Source of the DNA: Candidatus Enterococcus myersii
GTDB lineage: Bacteria; Bacillota; Bacilli; Lactobacillales; Enterococcaceae
Assembly (NCBI RefSeq): GCF_017316025.1
Contig: NZ_JAFLVT010000002.1
Location: forward strand, 51,442 to 115,441
Length of the DNA: 64,000 bases
Direction: 5' to 3'
Shown here: one piece after another, positions 37,570 through 47,157 of the stretch
Position numbering within the stretch: position 1 is the first letter of the stretch
How the letters are laid out: the number at the start of each line of letters is the position of its first letter
Translations under genes and position numbers: made by a program
The notes under the pieces: model-generated
Databases searched by the model: none
What the model saw: the letters and a program-made list of their open reading frames with translations, nothing else
What the model was told of the DNA's origin: nothing

Positions 37570-38469
37570 ATGAAAGATGAATTTAAACAAGCTTTTCCTG
37601 AAATTAGTATTTTACTAGATGAACCTTTAATGAATTATACGTTTACCAAAACTGGTGGACCGGCTGATGTTTTAGCGTTTCCTAAAAGCACGGAAGAAAC
37701 GAAAGCTTTGGTAGATTATTGCCGTAATGAGGATATTCCTTGGTTAGTATTAGGCAATGCCAGTAATTTAATTGTTAGAGACGGGGGCATTCGCGGTTTA
37801 GTCATAATGCTGAGTCAGATGACAAAAGTTTCTGTCACAGATACTGTGGTAGAAGCACAAGCGGGTGCAAAGTTAATCGATACGACTTATGCTGCTCTAA
37901 AAGAAAATTTGGCTGGTTTTGAATTTGCTAGTGGAATTCCTGGGAGTATTGGTGGGGCGGTATTCATGAATGCCGGTGCCTACGACGGAGAAATCAAAGA
38001 TGTCTTTTTAAGCTGTGATGTTTTGTTTGCTGATGGTATCATCAAGACGTTGGATCATAATGAGATGAATTTTTCCTATCGTCACAGTGCCGTACAAGAT
38101 TTAGGTGCGATTATTTTGAATGCTCGTTTCCAATTAAAAAAAGGAAATCACGATGAAATTAAAGCAAGAATGGATGAATTGACCGCTTTACGTCAGGCAA
38201 AGCAACCGTTGGAATATCCGTCTTGTGGAAGCGTCTTTAAACGACCTGCCGGACATTTTACCGGTAAATTAATTCAAGATGCTGGTCTGCAAGGATTGAA
38301 ATGGGGCGGGGCCCAAATTTCTGAAAAGCACGCTGGCTTTATCGTGAATATTGATAATGCCACTGCAACAGACTATGTGGAATTAATTGCATATATACAA
38401 AAAACAATCAAAGAAAAATTTGACGTGACTTTGGAAACAGAAGTCCGCATTATTGGTGAAGAAAAATAG
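37570..38469 (+). CDS. murB: UDP-N-acetylenolpyruvoylglucosamine reductase
   Basis: FAD enzyme that makes UDP-MurNAc for peptidoglycan. 299 residues, the short type II MurB. Seen: FTKTGGPAD near residue 27, [13 protein letters not shown] near 62, [17 protein letters not shown] near 120, CGSVFKRP near 220 (catalytic Ser) and a terminal ETEVRIIG with the active-site Glu. AGAGAGGA lies before ATG 37570. In streptococci murB sits directly before potABCD. Here the same genes are 3.5 kb apart with the coa cluster between. Confidence 0.97.
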   Translation: MKDEFKQAFPEISILLDEPLMNYTFTKTGGPADVLAFPKSTEETKALVDYCRNEDIPWLVLGNASNLIVRDGGIRGLVIMLSQMTKVSVTDTVVEAQAGAKLIDTTYAALKENLAGFEFASGIPGSIGGAVFMNAGAYDGEIKDVFLSCDVLFADGIIKTLDHNEMNFSYRHSAVQDLGAIILNARFQLKKGNHDEIKARMDELTALRQAKQPLEYPSCGSVFKRPAGHFTGKLIQDAGLQGLKWGGAQISEKHAGFIVNIDNATATDYVELIAYIQKTIKEKFDVTLETEVRIIGEEK

Positions 38470-38470
38470 C

Positions 38471-38517
38471 AAAAAAACTGGGCAAAAAGTTAACTAACTT
38501 TTTGCCCAGTTTTTTTG
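38471..38517. terminator. Bidirectional terminator between murB and the ECF S-component gene
   Basis: AAACTGGGCAAAAAGTTA is matched by AACTTTTTGCCCAGTTT, with A and T runs on both sides. Confidence 0.93.
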
Positions 38518-38582
38518 TCGTAATAAGTAAAAATTTGATAAGTAGTTCTCATGAGTAAGGACGTACTAAAAAAATCAGCTCG

Positions 38583-39236
38583 TTAATACATTTCGGTACG
38601 GTTTTTCTTAGTTAAGCGTAACAAAATAGCACAAACTGCTGCGGTCACGACACCGGCTACAATTGACTCTGGAATTCCCTGTGTGAAAATGACAGTTAAA
38701 ATGGCACCATATAAAAAGTTAGGACTTTGCCCGCTTTGTCCAACATACGTCCCATAGCTTTCTTGGAAGAGAAAATAAATGAAGTTCATTACCAACAAAG
38801 TATTGGTCAGTCCGCCACTAACACCAGCTATAAATAAAGCAACGCTATCGGCTTTATTTTTTAAAAGGCGACGCCCATATTTATAAACAAAAAATGGGAC
38901 AACCCCGATTAAAATTCTAGGAACAATCGCGACAATCAAAGCTTTCCAATCCCCATGATTAGTTCCAATCACGTTAATAAAAGGAGAGAAAACAAAAGAT
39001 AGTGGATTAGGTCTGGTCGTGGCATTATAGATACTCATAAGGCCCATTGAAAAACCAAGGAAAGCTCCCAAACGCGGTCCTAAAATAATGGAACCGATAA
39101 TAACCGGCACATGTAAAATTGTGGCATTTAAAGGACCAATGGGAATAAAACCTAAAAAGGGTACCAGGCTCATTAAAATCATGATACCTAAAAAAAGTGC
39201 AGTTAAAACAAGATCAAAAGTTTTGCTGTTTTTCAT
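38583..39236 (-). CDS. ECF transporter S component (probable pantothenate type)
   Basis: 217-residue membrane protein with about six TM helices, the substrate-binding subunit of an energy-coupling-factor vitamin transporter; the shared EcfA/A'/T module is elsewhere. The hydrophobic pattern and the FIPIGPLNATILHVPVIIG region match the S-component fold. The start overlaps the coaC stop (TAATG). Coupling to coaB and coaC suggests it imports pantothenate or a pantothenate-derived CoA precursor; that is inference from context, supported by the same linkage in other Lactobacillales. Confidence 0.85.
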   Translation of the reverse strand: MKNSKTFDLVLTALFLGIMILMSLVPFLGFIPIGPLNATILHVPVIIGSIILGPRLGAFLGFSMGLMSIYNATTRPNPLSFVFSPFINVIGTNHGDWKALIVAIVPRILIGVVPFFVYKYGRRLLKNKADSVALFIAGVSGGLTNTLLVMNFIYFLFQESYGTYVGQSGQSPNFLYGAILTVIFTQGIPESIVAGVVTAAVCAILLRLTKKNRTEMY

Positions 39237-39793
39237 TATAAACTCCTTTGGCTTAGTGTTGCTTCTACAGCTTTGACAATGGTTTCATTGGTTGCCAAAG
39301 CTCCGCGACCAAAATCGCCACAGGCTAGTAAAGCTTCCCGAGGCTCTATTTCTTTATACCCGAACTCTTTTAATGTGACAAGATTTTTTTGTGTTACTGG
39401 ATTTTGATACATGTAAGTATTCATTGCCGGTGCAATTAATTTAGGTACTTTAACTTCAAGGGCCATGGCTACAGTCGTCACCATGTCATCTGCGATTCCA
39501 CTGGCAAGTTTACCAATAATATTTGCTGTAGCTGGTGCAATTAATAATAAATCCGCCCGCTTAGCAAGCGCAATATGATTGACTAAATCCGCGCGCTGTT
39601 CCACCATAACGTCAGTGTGAACCGGGCGTTTTGATAAGGTTTGTAACGTGAGGGGCGTAATAAATTTAGTGCTGTTTTGAGTCATCAAAACATCGACGGC
39701 ATAACCGCGTTTGGTTAATTCATTGGTTAAATCGGCAGCTTTGTATGCAGATATGCTGGCAGAGATGCCCAGTAAGATATGTTTTTGACGCAT
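39236..39793 (-). CDS. coaC: Phosphopantothenoylcysteine decarboxylase
   Basis: FMN-dependent enzyme that makes 4'-phosphopantetheine in CoA synthesis. 185 residues, a single-domain CoaC (HFCD family). Seen: GISASISAYKA at residues 9-19, PATANIIGKLASGIADD near 85, the PAMN substrate-clamp motif near 120 and the ACGDFGRGA flap with the active-site Cys near 157. The ribosome site AAAAGGAG precedes ATG 39793. Sandwiched between coaB and the S component, in a minus-strand operon. Confidence 0.95.
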   Translation of the reverse strand: MRQKHILLGISASISAYKAADLTNELTKRGYAVDVLMTQNSTKFITPLTLQTLSKRPVHTDVMVEQRADLVNHIALAKRADLLLIAPATANIIGKLASGIADDMVTTVAMALEVKVPKLIAPAMNTYMYQNPVTQKNLVTLKEFGYKEIEPREALLACGDFGRGALATNETIVKAVEATLSQRSL

Positions 39794-39808
39794 AATAGTT
39801 TGCTCCTT

Positions 39809-40567
39809 TTATTTATTTTTCCTTGCAGTAGTAATCGCTTGTTTTATTAACTGTGCAATTTCTTTTTTGGTAGCAGCTTCTGTGTAGCTGCCATCTTTGG
39901 CGATTAAATAACCATGATGTTCATTTGGACCAACTTCTGTTAAATCGTTAGCTAAGATAAAGTCGGCACTATTTTTTTGGATACTTTTCATCGCTACATC
40001 AAATAAGGCATTAAAGCTAACGTCAACCAGCAACTTAAAGCCAACTAATAGTGTTTCTGGCTGCAATTTTTTAATTAAGTGAATTACTTTAGGATTTTTC
40101 TTTAAAATTAAGAACAAATGATCCGTATCCGAAGAAATTTTCTTATCCTGGTGTGCATCGGATTCAAGTTCTGCCAACCAGTTTTTTAAAACCGCAGCCG
40201 AGATACTTTCCCCATTATTTTTTGCGAGTAATCCAGTTAAAGCGGTTTGTAGTTGCTCTTCAGACAAACTTGTCGCAGGGGTGAAATCACTAACGGCCAT
40301 GCTGTGAATAACCGCATCATAGGAATGTGTTGTTAATAAATTTGTTAGCGTGTCTGCTAACTCTTTTGTGTCATTAATAAAATGCAGCGTAATTAGGTCA
40401 CCTTCAGGCTTTTGTGCATTTTTCGTTGTGACGTAGTCAATGGTGGTCACCTCAGCGTTAAATGCGTTGGCAATTGCAACACCCAAACGACCACTTGAAT
40501 GGTTTGAAATCGAGCGGACATCGTCAATTTTTTCAGATGTACCACCAGCGGTAATCAAAATGCGCAT
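39809..40567 (-). CDS. coaB: Phosphopantothenate--cysteine ligase, stand-alone
   Basis: Joins 4'-phosphopantothenate and cysteine with nucleotide hydrolysis. 252 residues, the separate CoaB used by streptococci and enterococci; most bacteria have a fused CoaBC. Seen: ITAGGTSEKIDDVRSISN at residues 4-21, NHSSGRLG (nucleotide loop), a dimer-side AVSDF near 92 and the VGFKLL strand with downstream Lys near 170. It lies 15 bases before coaC and 12 bases after the yhdH-like gene. Confidence 0.94.
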   Translation of the reverse strand: MRILITAGGTSEKIDDVRSISNHSSGRLGVAIANAFNAEVTTIDYVTTKNAQKPEGDLITLHFINDTKELADTLTNLLTTHSYDAVIHSMAVSDFTPATSLSEEQLQTALTGLLAKNNGESISAAVLKNWLAELESDAHQDKKISSDTDHLFLILKKNPKVIHLIKKLQPETLLVGFKLLVDVSFNALFDVAMKSIQKNSADFILANDLTEVGPNEHHGYLIAKDGSYTEAATKKEIAQLIKQAITTARKNK

Positions 40568-40579
40568 AATAAACTCCTT

Positions 40580-41563
40580 TTACATCGAAATAATACTGCG
40601 GCCTTCGTGCTTGCCAGCTAACAAGGATTGTGTAATAGCTCCCACATCGTAAAGAGGGGCTTCTTGAACTTTCAACTGTGAAGAAATTTTCCAATCGGTA
40701 GCCAATAAGTTCCAAATTTTTTGTCGCATAGGCATGGGTTGGTTGACTGAATCGATACCAAAGACTTTAATACCACGTAAAATAAAAGGTAAAACCGTCG
40801 TGTTCAGTTTAATACCTGAAGCGTTGCCGCACAAAGCTGCTACACCTTCATAGTCAAGTTGTGGCAAAAGAGCAGCCAAAAGGTCACCACCGACTGTATC
40901 GATGATACCGGAAAATTGTTGTTTGGCTAAAGGACGTATTTTTTCTGGGATTAAGGCATCAGGCGTGATAATTTCGGTTGCACCGATAGTTTTCAACCAG
41001 TCAGTTGCAGCATCTTTTCTGCTGACTGCGACAATTTTTTCGTAGCCTAACTTGTGTAATAGTGCAATTGCAATACTACCGACACCACCAGAAGCTCCCG
41101 TCACAAGTACTTGCTTATTTTTAGCGATATTTTGATTGATTTTTTCTACTGCGAGTGCAGCGGTAAAACCCGCTGTGCCGTATACCATACTTTCTTTTAA
41201 AGATAAACCCGCTGGTAGAGGAACCAACCAGTCGCCAGGGATACTTTGATAGTGGCTTAAACCACCAGGAGCAGATACACCTAAGCCATAACCAGTTGCA
41301 AGAACTTCATCTCCTTTTACAAAGCGACTATCATTGCTTGTAACTACAGTTCCGGCTAAATCAATTCCTAAAGTTAAGGGATAACTTCGGACAACTCCAG
41401 TTTTAGCTTGTGTTGCTAAAGCGTCTTTAAAATTTAAGGAAGAGTATGCAACTTTAACAATGACACCCTCAGTGTTGAGGGTAGTGAAATCTTGTTGGAC
41501 TAAAGTAGCGTCAACTTGTCCGTCTTTTTCGTTAACGACAAATGCTTGAAATTTTTCTGTCAT
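40580..41563 (-). CDS. YhdH/AcuI-type NADPH:quinone or acrylyl-CoA reductase
   Basis: 327-residue medium-chain dehydrogenase without zinc ligands, of the YhdH/YhfP/AcuI group. Seen: the catalytic-domain SSLNFKDALA near residue 43, PLTLGIDLAGTV near 65 and the NADPH site LVTGASGGVGSIAI near 150. E. coli AcuI reduces acrylyl-CoA; other members reduce quinones. The start is ATG 41563 with GGAGG 7 bases before it. It is the first gene of the unit that continues into coaB, coaC and the S component, an unexplained pairing with CoA synthesis. Confidence 0.88.
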   Translation of the reverse strand: MTEKFQAFVVNEKDGQVDATLVQQDFTTLNTEGVIVKVAYSSLNFKDALATQAKTGVVRSYPLTLGIDLAGTVVTSNDSRFVKGDEVLATGYGLGVSAPGGLSHYQSIPGDWLVPLPAGLSLKESMVYGTAGFTAALAVEKINQNIAKNKQVLVTGASGGVGSIAIALLHKLGYEKIVAVSRKDAATDWLKTIGATEIITPDALIPEKIRPLAKQQFSGIIDTVGGDLLAALLPQLDYEGVAALCGNASGIKLNTTVLPFILRGIKVFGIDSVNQPMPMRQKIWNLLATDWKISSQLKVQEAPLYDVGAITQSLLAGKHEGRSIISM

Positions 41564-41962
41564 AATTTGCCTCCGGTTTTTTTCTAGCGTAGCCAAACGA
41601 GCCGTATTCTAGTAAAAAGATGTACTATAACGAATAAAAAAAATACATATACATATAAAGAATCGTTACGGAATTGGGCTTCGTCATTTTTATTATCATA
41701 CCATAAGTAAGCTGATTTCTAGTTTTAGTTTTTCTCGGTTAGATTAAAGGAGTTTTCAGCGATGAAAAAATACTTATCGTAATGAAAAAAATCAAACTTT
41801 TTCGACCCATAAAATCCGAAATAGCACTTGTTAGCGGATAGTTATTATAATACATTTTGGCAAGTTTTTGCTATGATTTAATTAGGTCTTGTTTTTTGTC
41901 AATTTATCAGTATTCTTAATGAGTATGACCAAAAATTTTGTAGTGTAAAAGGGGGAGAAAAA
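41564..41962. other. Divergent gene-free region between the yhdH-like gene and potA
   Basis: About 400 AT-rich bases. It has an alternating ATACATATACATAT run near 41640-41660 and a TATAAT box near 41848 that may serve potA, with no good -35. No riboswitch or clear operator was recognised. Confidence 0.4.
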
Positions 41963-43051
41963 GTGGCTAAATCCATCATCTCATTTAAAAATGTGACGAA
42001 ACGTTACGACGATGAAGATACGGTATTAAAAAATGTCAGTTTTGAGATCGAGGAGGGCAAGTTTTATACCCTTTTAGGGCCTTCTGGTTGTGGTAAAACA
42101 ACAATTTTACGGATTATTGCCGGCTTTTTAGATGCCACTGAAGGAGATATTTTCTTTGACGGCCAAAAAATTAATGATGTTCCGGCGAATCAACGCCAAG
42201 TGAATACAGTTTTTCAAGATTATGCGTTATTTCCACATATGAATGTTTTTGATAATGTGGCTTTTGGACTAAAAATAAAAAAGGTTTCCAAAGATCAAAT
42301 TGAAAAACGGGTCATGGAAGCTTTGCGTCTGGTGCAACTAAAAGGATATGAAAAACGAGAAATTCGTGAAATGTCTGGTGGTCAAAGGCAACGGGTAGCC
42401 ATCGCAAGAGCGATTGTCAATGAACCAAAAGTTTTATTATTAGATGAACCATTGTCTGCTTTGGATTTGAAGTTGCGGACAGATATGCAATATGAATTGC
42501 GGGAATTGCAACAACGCTTAGGAATCACTTTTATCTTTGTCACCCATGATCAAGAAGAAGCGTTAGCCATGAGTGATGAAATTTTTGTTATGAATCGCGG
42601 TAAAATCGTGCAAAGTGGAACCCCAGTTGATATTTACGATGAACCGATTAACCATTTTGTTGCCGATTTTGTCGGTGAAAGTAATATTGTGTCAGGAACG
42701 ATGATTGAGGATAATCTGGTGGAATTTGTCGGCAAAAAATTTGAATGTGTCGATAGTGGGATGAGACCTAATGAACCAGTGGAAGTCGTTTTACGTCCAG
42801 AAGATTTGTCATTAACTTCCGTGGAAAAAGGCAAGTTGATTGTTAAAGTCGATACGCAATTATTCCGGGGCGTGCATTATGAGATCATCTGTTACGACGA
42901 ACAAGAAAATGAGTGGATGGTTCATTCTACGAAAAAAGCTGTGGAAGGTAGTCAAATTGGACTGTATTTTGAACCAGAAGATATCCACGTTATGCGCTTT
43001 AATGAATCAGAAGCTGATTTTGATGCCCGTTTAGAAAGTTACGATGAATAG
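41963..43051 (+). CDS. potA: Spermidine/putrescine ABC transporter ATPase
   Basis: ATP-binding subunit of the PotABCD polyamine importer. 362 residues: a nucleotide-binding domain (1-235) with Walker [10 protein letters not shown] near residue 38, signature [13 protein letters not shown] near 140, Walker [12 protein letters not shown] and switch His in [14 protein letters not shown] domain follows (about 280-345). The start is GTG 41963 after GGGGGAG. First of four tightly packed genes; all three other subunits follow in order. Confidence 0.96.
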   Translation: MAKSIISFKNVTKRYDDEDTVLKNVSFEIEEGKFYTLLGPSGCGKTTILRIIAGFLDATEGDIFFDGQKINDVPANQRQVNTVFQDYALFPHMNVFDNVAFGLKIKKVSKDQIEKRVMEALRLVQLKGYEKREIREMSGGQRQRVAIARAIVNEPKVLLLDEPLSALDLKLRTDMQYELRELQQRLGITFIFVTHDQEEALAMSDEIFVMNRGKIVQSGTPVDIYDEPINHFVADFVGESNIVSGTMIEDNLVEFVGKKFECVDSGMRPNEPVEVVLRPEDLSLTSVEKGKLIVKVDTQLFRGVHYEIICYDEQENEWMVHSTKKAVEGSQIGLYFEPEDIHVMRFNESEADFDARLESYDE

Positions 43052-43062
43052 GAGGAAAGACA

Positions 43063-43872
43063 GTGACTAAATTACGACGTTTTTACTCCGTACCGTATTA
43101 TATCTGGCTGTTGCTTTTTGTCATTGCACCCGTTTTATTAATTATTTATCAGTCTTTTTTTGATATGAACGGCAATTTTTCTTTAGTTAATTATGAGACC
43201 TACCTTGGTTCTGGTAAGTATTTAACCATGACCTTAAATTCAGTATGGTATGCCTTTTTAATCACGCTTTTCACCTTATTAATTAGTTATCCGACTGCAT
43301 ATTTTCTGACCAAGTTGCAACATAAAGATCTCTGGTTGTTGTTAATTATTCTACCCACTTGGATTAATTTATTATTAAAAGCCTATGCTTTTATCGGGAT
43401 TTTTGGTGTCCACGGTGGTATTAACAATTTCCTCGGGTTGTTTGGTATTGGACCTGAACAAATTTTATTTACAGATTTTAGTTTTTTAGTGGTTGCAACG
43501 TATATTGAATTGCCATTTATGATTTTACCGATTTTTAACGCTTTAGAAGAAATCAATCCATCGTTGGTTTTTGCTAGTCGCGACTTAGGAGCTAATAGTT
43601 TTGAGACCTTCCGCCGTGTTATTTTGCCCCTTTCCATGAACGGGGTAAAAAGTGGCGTGCAAGCTGTCTTTATTCCGTCACTTTCATTATTCATGTTAAC
43701 ACGTTTGATTGGTGGCAATCGTGTGATCACGCTAGGGACTGCCATTGAACAACATTTCCTTGTTACACAAAACTGGGGGATGGGTTCAACTATTGGCGTG
43801 ATTTTGATTATTGCGATGTTTATCGTCATGAGCTTAACCGGAGAAAAGCGTAAAGGAGGCGTGAAAAAATGA
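43063..43872 (+). CDS. potB: Spermidine/putrescine ABC transporter permease
   Basis: Membrane permease with six TM helices, 269 residues. The EAA-type loop (ASRDLGANSFETFRRVILP) near residue 180 docks on PotA. The start is GTG 43063 with AGGAGG 7 bases before it. It overlaps potC by four bases (ATGA). Confidence 0.95.
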   Translation: MTKLRRFYSVPYYIWLLLFVIAPVLLIIYQSFFDMNGNFSLVNYETYLGSGKYLTMTLNSVWYAFLITLFTLLISYPTAYFLTKLQHKDLWLLLIILPTWINLLLKAYAFIGIFGVHGGINNFLGLFGIGPEQILFTDFSFLVVATYIELPFMILPIFNALEEINPSLVFASRDLGANSFETFRRVILPLSMNGVKSGVQAVFIPSLSLFMLTRLIGGNRVITLGTAIEQHFLVTQNWGMGSTIGVILIIAMFIVMSLTGEKRKGGVKK

Positions 43873-44708
43873 AAAAAATCCGTTGGTCGAATCTTTATTT
43901 GATTCTCGTTTTTATCATTTTGTACATTCCCATCTTTTATCTGATTTTTTACTCCTTTAATGCTGGGGAAACCATGAATAGTTTTACCGGTTTTAGTTTG
44001 CAGCACTATCAGGCTGTGTTTGCAGATACACGCTTGATTATTATTGTTCTCAACACGTTTATGTTGGCGTTTTTATCAGCGCTACTGGCAACTTTAATCG
44101 GTACTTTTGGTGCATTAGGCATCTATTACACCAAAAAAAGACGTTGGCGCAATGCCTTTTTAAGCGCAAATAATATTTTATTAGTTTCACCAGATGTTAT
44201 TATTGGTGCCAGTTTTTTGATTTTGTTTACGTTACTAGGCAATATTTTTAAAAGTTTTAGTTTAGGCTTTTTCAGTGTGTTGCTATCTCATATTGCGTTT
44301 TCTATCCCGATTGTCGTGTTGATGGTGTTGCCAAAACTCAAAGAGATGAATGATTCAATGGTAGATGCTGCAAGAGATTTGGGGGCTAATAATATCCAAG
44401 TCATGCAAAATATTATTCTACCTTATTTATCCCCAGGAATTATCGCCGGATATTTTATGGCCTTTACCTATTCATTAGATGATTTTGCAGTAACTTTCTT
44501 TGTCACAGGTAATGGCTTTACCACGCTTTCTGTGGAGATTTATTCACGGGCAAGACAGGGGATTAGCCTTGAAATCAACGCTTTAAGCACTTTAGTCTTT
44601 ATTTTTTCAATGGTCTTAGTTATCGGGTATTACTTTATCAGCAAAGACAATCATTCCAAAAAAGGCAAAAACCGCCGCAAAAAAGTGGAGGTGCCAGAAC
44701 TACGATGA
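43869..44708 (+). CDS. potC: Spermidine/putrescine ABC transporter permease
   Basis: Second permease of the importer, 279 residues with six TM helices. The EAA loop is AARDLGANNIQVMQNIILP near residue 163. The C-terminus is strongly basic (SKKGKNRRKKVE). It overlaps both neighbours by four bases (ATGA junctions), so it is coupled to potB and potD. Confidence 0.95.
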   Translation: MKKIRWSNLYLILVFIILYIPIFYLIFYSFNAGETMNSFTGFSLQHYQAVFADTRLIIIVLNTFMLAFLSALLATLIGTFGALGIYYTKKRRWRNAFLSANNILLVSPDVIIGASFLILFTLLGNIFKSFSLGFFSVLLSHIAFSIPIVVLMVLPKLKEMNDSMVDAARDLGANNIQVMQNIILPYLSPGIIAGYFMAFTYSLDDFAVTFFVTGNGFTTLSVEIYSRARQGISLEINALSTLVFIFSMVLVIGYYFISKDNHSKKGKNRRKKVEVPELR

Positions 44709-45778
44709 AAAAACTACAGTCACTTTTTATTGGAATTATCGCGGTCATTTTAGTTTTACTTTTTGCCGTTAATCGCTTGGAACACGCCAGTGGCATGGCC
44801 GGAGCCAAAGTATTAAATATTTACAACTGGGGCGATTATATTGATCCGGATTTGTTGAAAAAATTTGAAAAAGAAACTGGTTATAAAGTAAATTATGAAA
44901 CTTTTGATTCAAATGAAGCCATGTTCACCAAGATTCAACAAGGGGGAACAGCTTATGACATCACGATTCCAAGTGAATACATGATCCAAAAAATGATTCA
45001 AGAGAACCTTGTTTTACCGCTAGATCATAGTAAAATAAAAGGCTTGAATAATATTCATGAAGATTTTTTAAATCAAAGTTTTGATCCCAATAATAAATAT
45101 TCCATTCCTTATTTTTGGGGCACTTTGGGAATTGTTTATAATGATAAGTTTGTTAAGGCAGATGATTTAAAATATTGGCGGGATTTATGGAATGATAAAT
45201 TTCGTGATAACATTATGATGATTGATGGTGCTAGAGAAGTCATCGGCTTAGGTTTGAATAGCTTAGGGTATTCTTTAAACAGTAAAAACAATCAACAGCT
45301 TAATGAAGCAGTTGAAAAATTAAAAGGCTTAACGCCTAATATCAAAGCCATTGTGGCCGATGAAATTAAAATTTATATGGCCAATGAAGAAAGTATGGTA
45401 GCAGTGACCTTTTCTGGTGAAGCTGCTGATATGATGGCGGAAAATCCACATCTTCATTATGTTATTCCAGCAGAAGGTTCTAACTTATGGTTTGACAATA
45501 TCGTAATTCCTAAAACTGCCAAAAATAAAGCAGGCGCTTATGATTTTATTAACTTTATGTTACGCCCAGAAAATGCTGCACAAAATGCCGAATACATTGG
45601 CTATGCCACTCCCAATAAAGAAGCTATGAAGCTTTTACCTAAATCTATTACCAGAGACAAACAATTTTATCCTACCGATCAAATGTTAGACCATTTAGAA
45701 GTCTATCAAGATTTAGGCAAAGAATATTTGGGAATTTATAACGACTTATTCTTGGAACTTAAGATGTATCGTAAATAA
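44705..45778 (+). CDS. potD: Spermidine/putrescine-binding protein
   Basis: Extracytoplasmic polyamine-binding subunit, 357 residues. An N-terminal hydrophobic segment (about 5-23) has no lipobox Cys, so it is probably held by an uncleaved anchor, as in streptococcal PotD. Seen: LNIYNWGDYIDPDL near residue 38, IPYFWGTLGI near 135, DGAREVIGLGLNSLGYSLNS near 175 and a terminal KMYRK. A perfect hairpin follows the stop. Confidence 0.95.
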   Translation: MKKLQSLFIGIIAVILVLLFAVNRLEHASGMAGAKVLNIYNWGDYIDPDLLKKFEKETGYKVNYETFDSNEAMFTKIQQGGTAYDITIPSEYMIQKMIQENLVLPLDHSKIKGLNNIHEDFLNQSFDPNNKYSIPYFWGTLGIVYNDKFVKADDLKYWRDLWNDKFRDNIMMIDGAREVIGLGLNSLGYSLNSKNNQQLNEAVEKLKGLTPNIKAIVADEIKIYMANEESMVAVTFSGEAADMMAENPHLHYVIPAEGSNLWFDNIVIPKTAKNKAGAYDFINFMLRPENAAQNAEYIGYATPNKEAMKLLPKSITRDKQFYPTDQMLDHLEVYQDLGKEYLGIYNDLFLELKMYRK

Positions 45779-45789
45779 TAAGTAACCTT

Positions 45790-45844
45790 AGAAGCGACCA
45801 GTTAAAAGCTAGATCATTAGGCTAGCTTTTAACTGGTCGCTTCT
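45790..45844 (+). terminator. Perfect 22-bp hairpin after potD
   Basis: The arms 45791-45812 and 45822-45843 are fully complementary (GAAGCGACCAGTTAAAAGCT core). Only a short TTCTTTAG tail follows, so termination strength is uncertain; it may also protect the mRNA 3' end. Confidence 0.75.
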
Positions 45845-46071
45845 TTAGTGAATTTTAAATAACAAAATAGAAAGAAAAAAATAATTTTTTAAATGGTATA
45901 TATCATTTTGAAATAGCGGAGAATTTGATTAAGAAAAGCTTTTTCCCTTTAAAATTTCAGTAAAAAAAATTTTTTTGTTATCATAAAGCGATTTTACGAA
46001 AGATAATATCCGTATTTGCATTATCTAAAAATAACGTTTCTTTGTTATTATCAGCCGGCATATGCTTCAGG

Positions 46072-46977
46072 TTAACTTACATAGGTTAAAACTTTTATAC
46101 TTTGTTCGTGGTTGCCCCACTTTTCGCCAAAGAGGGTTAAACCGCCTACATGCTCCATATTTTCTTCTGAAGCAATGCGCAATGTAAAATAATCGGTTCC
46201 TTTAAGTGCTAAGTCATTAATATTTAAATCTGTCGTAGGGACGCCATCAATACTTGTGTCATATTGATTAATCCGGATATGTTTTAATTCACCATATTGA
46301 CTACAAGTATCGGGCCACCAAGTTGGAGTTAGGCGCCCACGAACATCGGCATAATTGCCTCGGACAGTGTCGCTGCCCAATTTCTTTCCGTTGATATAAT
46401 ACGTAACGTCACTTGGCCAAGTATTATTAGAAATCGGAAATTCAGATGCGATTTCAAAACTAATATCTAATAATTCAAGGTGATCATCAACTTGAACGAG
46501 GTTAGGAATTTTATATTCTAAAAAACCTTTTCCGGTCCAAACTAATTGTGCGTTGACGCGTTGACTATCAAGAAAAGAACGAGGCTGATCGGCCATACCG
46601 ATATGCCCTTCTTCTGAGGCTAGACCACAAGTTGGCTCCGCGTGGTAGTCAGTAAAATGTCCCACTTTTACGTCAGCATGGTAGTGTCGGTATTCTGGAA
46701 AAATTTTTTCCGGAAACTCAATGCCAATTTGATCAATCGCTAAGGCAACGATTTTTTGCAAACCAAATTTACCTGGACAACGACGCGTCTTTACAACACC
46801 AGCATCTTCTAATTGTTGGACGTGCCGCGTTGTGATGGCATTTGAAATGGCGAGGGCTTTGGCAATTTCACCAATATTCATTTCGCCAGTCGCTAGTTGA
46901 TTTACAATTCCCAGTCGCGTTTCGTTTGCTAAGGCTTGTAAAACGGGGAGTGATTTTGTCGATGTATCAATAATCAT
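46072..46977 (-). CDS. ArsR-type HTH regulator with a large C-terminal domain
   Basis: 301-residue predicted regulator. Residues 8-80 form an ArsR-like winged helix (LANETRLGIVNQLATGEMNIGEIA, then ISNAITTRHVQQLEDAGVV). Residues 80-301 are a beta-rich domain with many Trp, Tyr and Asn and no TM helix. It has HTDYH, CGLASEEGHIG and two Cys that could bind metal, although the normal ArsR metal motif is absent. Ordinary ArsR proteins are about 100 residues, so the fusion is the notable point. It diverges from the GH2/ABC/GH92 operon and most likely senses a sugar from that pathway (inference). AAGGAG lies before ATG 46977. Confidence 0.8.
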   Translation of the reverse strand: MIIDTSTKSLPVLQALANETRLGIVNQLATGEMNIGEIAKALAISNAITTRHVQQLEDAGVVKTRRCPGKFGLQKIVALAIDQIGIEFPEKIFPEYRHYHADVKVGHFTDYHAEPTCGLASEEGHIGMADQPRSFLDSQRVNAQLVWTGKGFLEYKIPNLVQVDDHLELLDISFEIASEFPISNNTWPSDVTYYINGKKLGSDTVRGNYADVRGRLTPTWWPDTCSQYGELKHIRINQYDTSIDGVPTTDLNINDLALKGTDYFTLRIASEENMEHVGGLTLFGEKWGNHEQSIKVLTYVS

Positions 46978-47093
46978 AGAAAAGCTCCTTTACTTTTTCG
47001 TTAAGTATAACTCTAGTAATAATTGTAATTTTATAAGTTGTTTTACTAATTGGTTAAAATAGTTAAGGTTGATAGAACGGCATTGACGCTCTA

Positions 47094-47107
47094 TGAAAAC
47101 GCTGTTA
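47094..47107 (+). promoter_or_regulatory. Candidate cre site (CcpA)
   Basis: TGAAAACGCTGTTA fits the WTGNAARCGNWWWCA-type consensus with one mismatch in the right arm. It lies 12 bases upstream of the presumed -35 (TTGACC, 47120-47125) of the glycan operon. Confidence 0.5.
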
Positions 47108-47119
47108 TTATTTTGTGTG

Positions 47120-47148
47120 TTGACCGATAAGTTAAATAGTAATGTTAT
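47120..47148 (+). promoter_or_regulatory. Presumed promoter of the glycan operon
   Basis: TTGACC, 17 bases, TGTTAT. The -10 is weak, in keeping with activator or repressor control. Confidence 0.4.
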
Positions 47149-47157
47149 TATAAGTCT

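Noticed and set aside
43383..44006. 207-codon frame antisense to potB and potC.
   Set aside because: Shadow of strongly supported permease genes; its residue composition is rich in Lys, Ile and Pro without a fold pattern.
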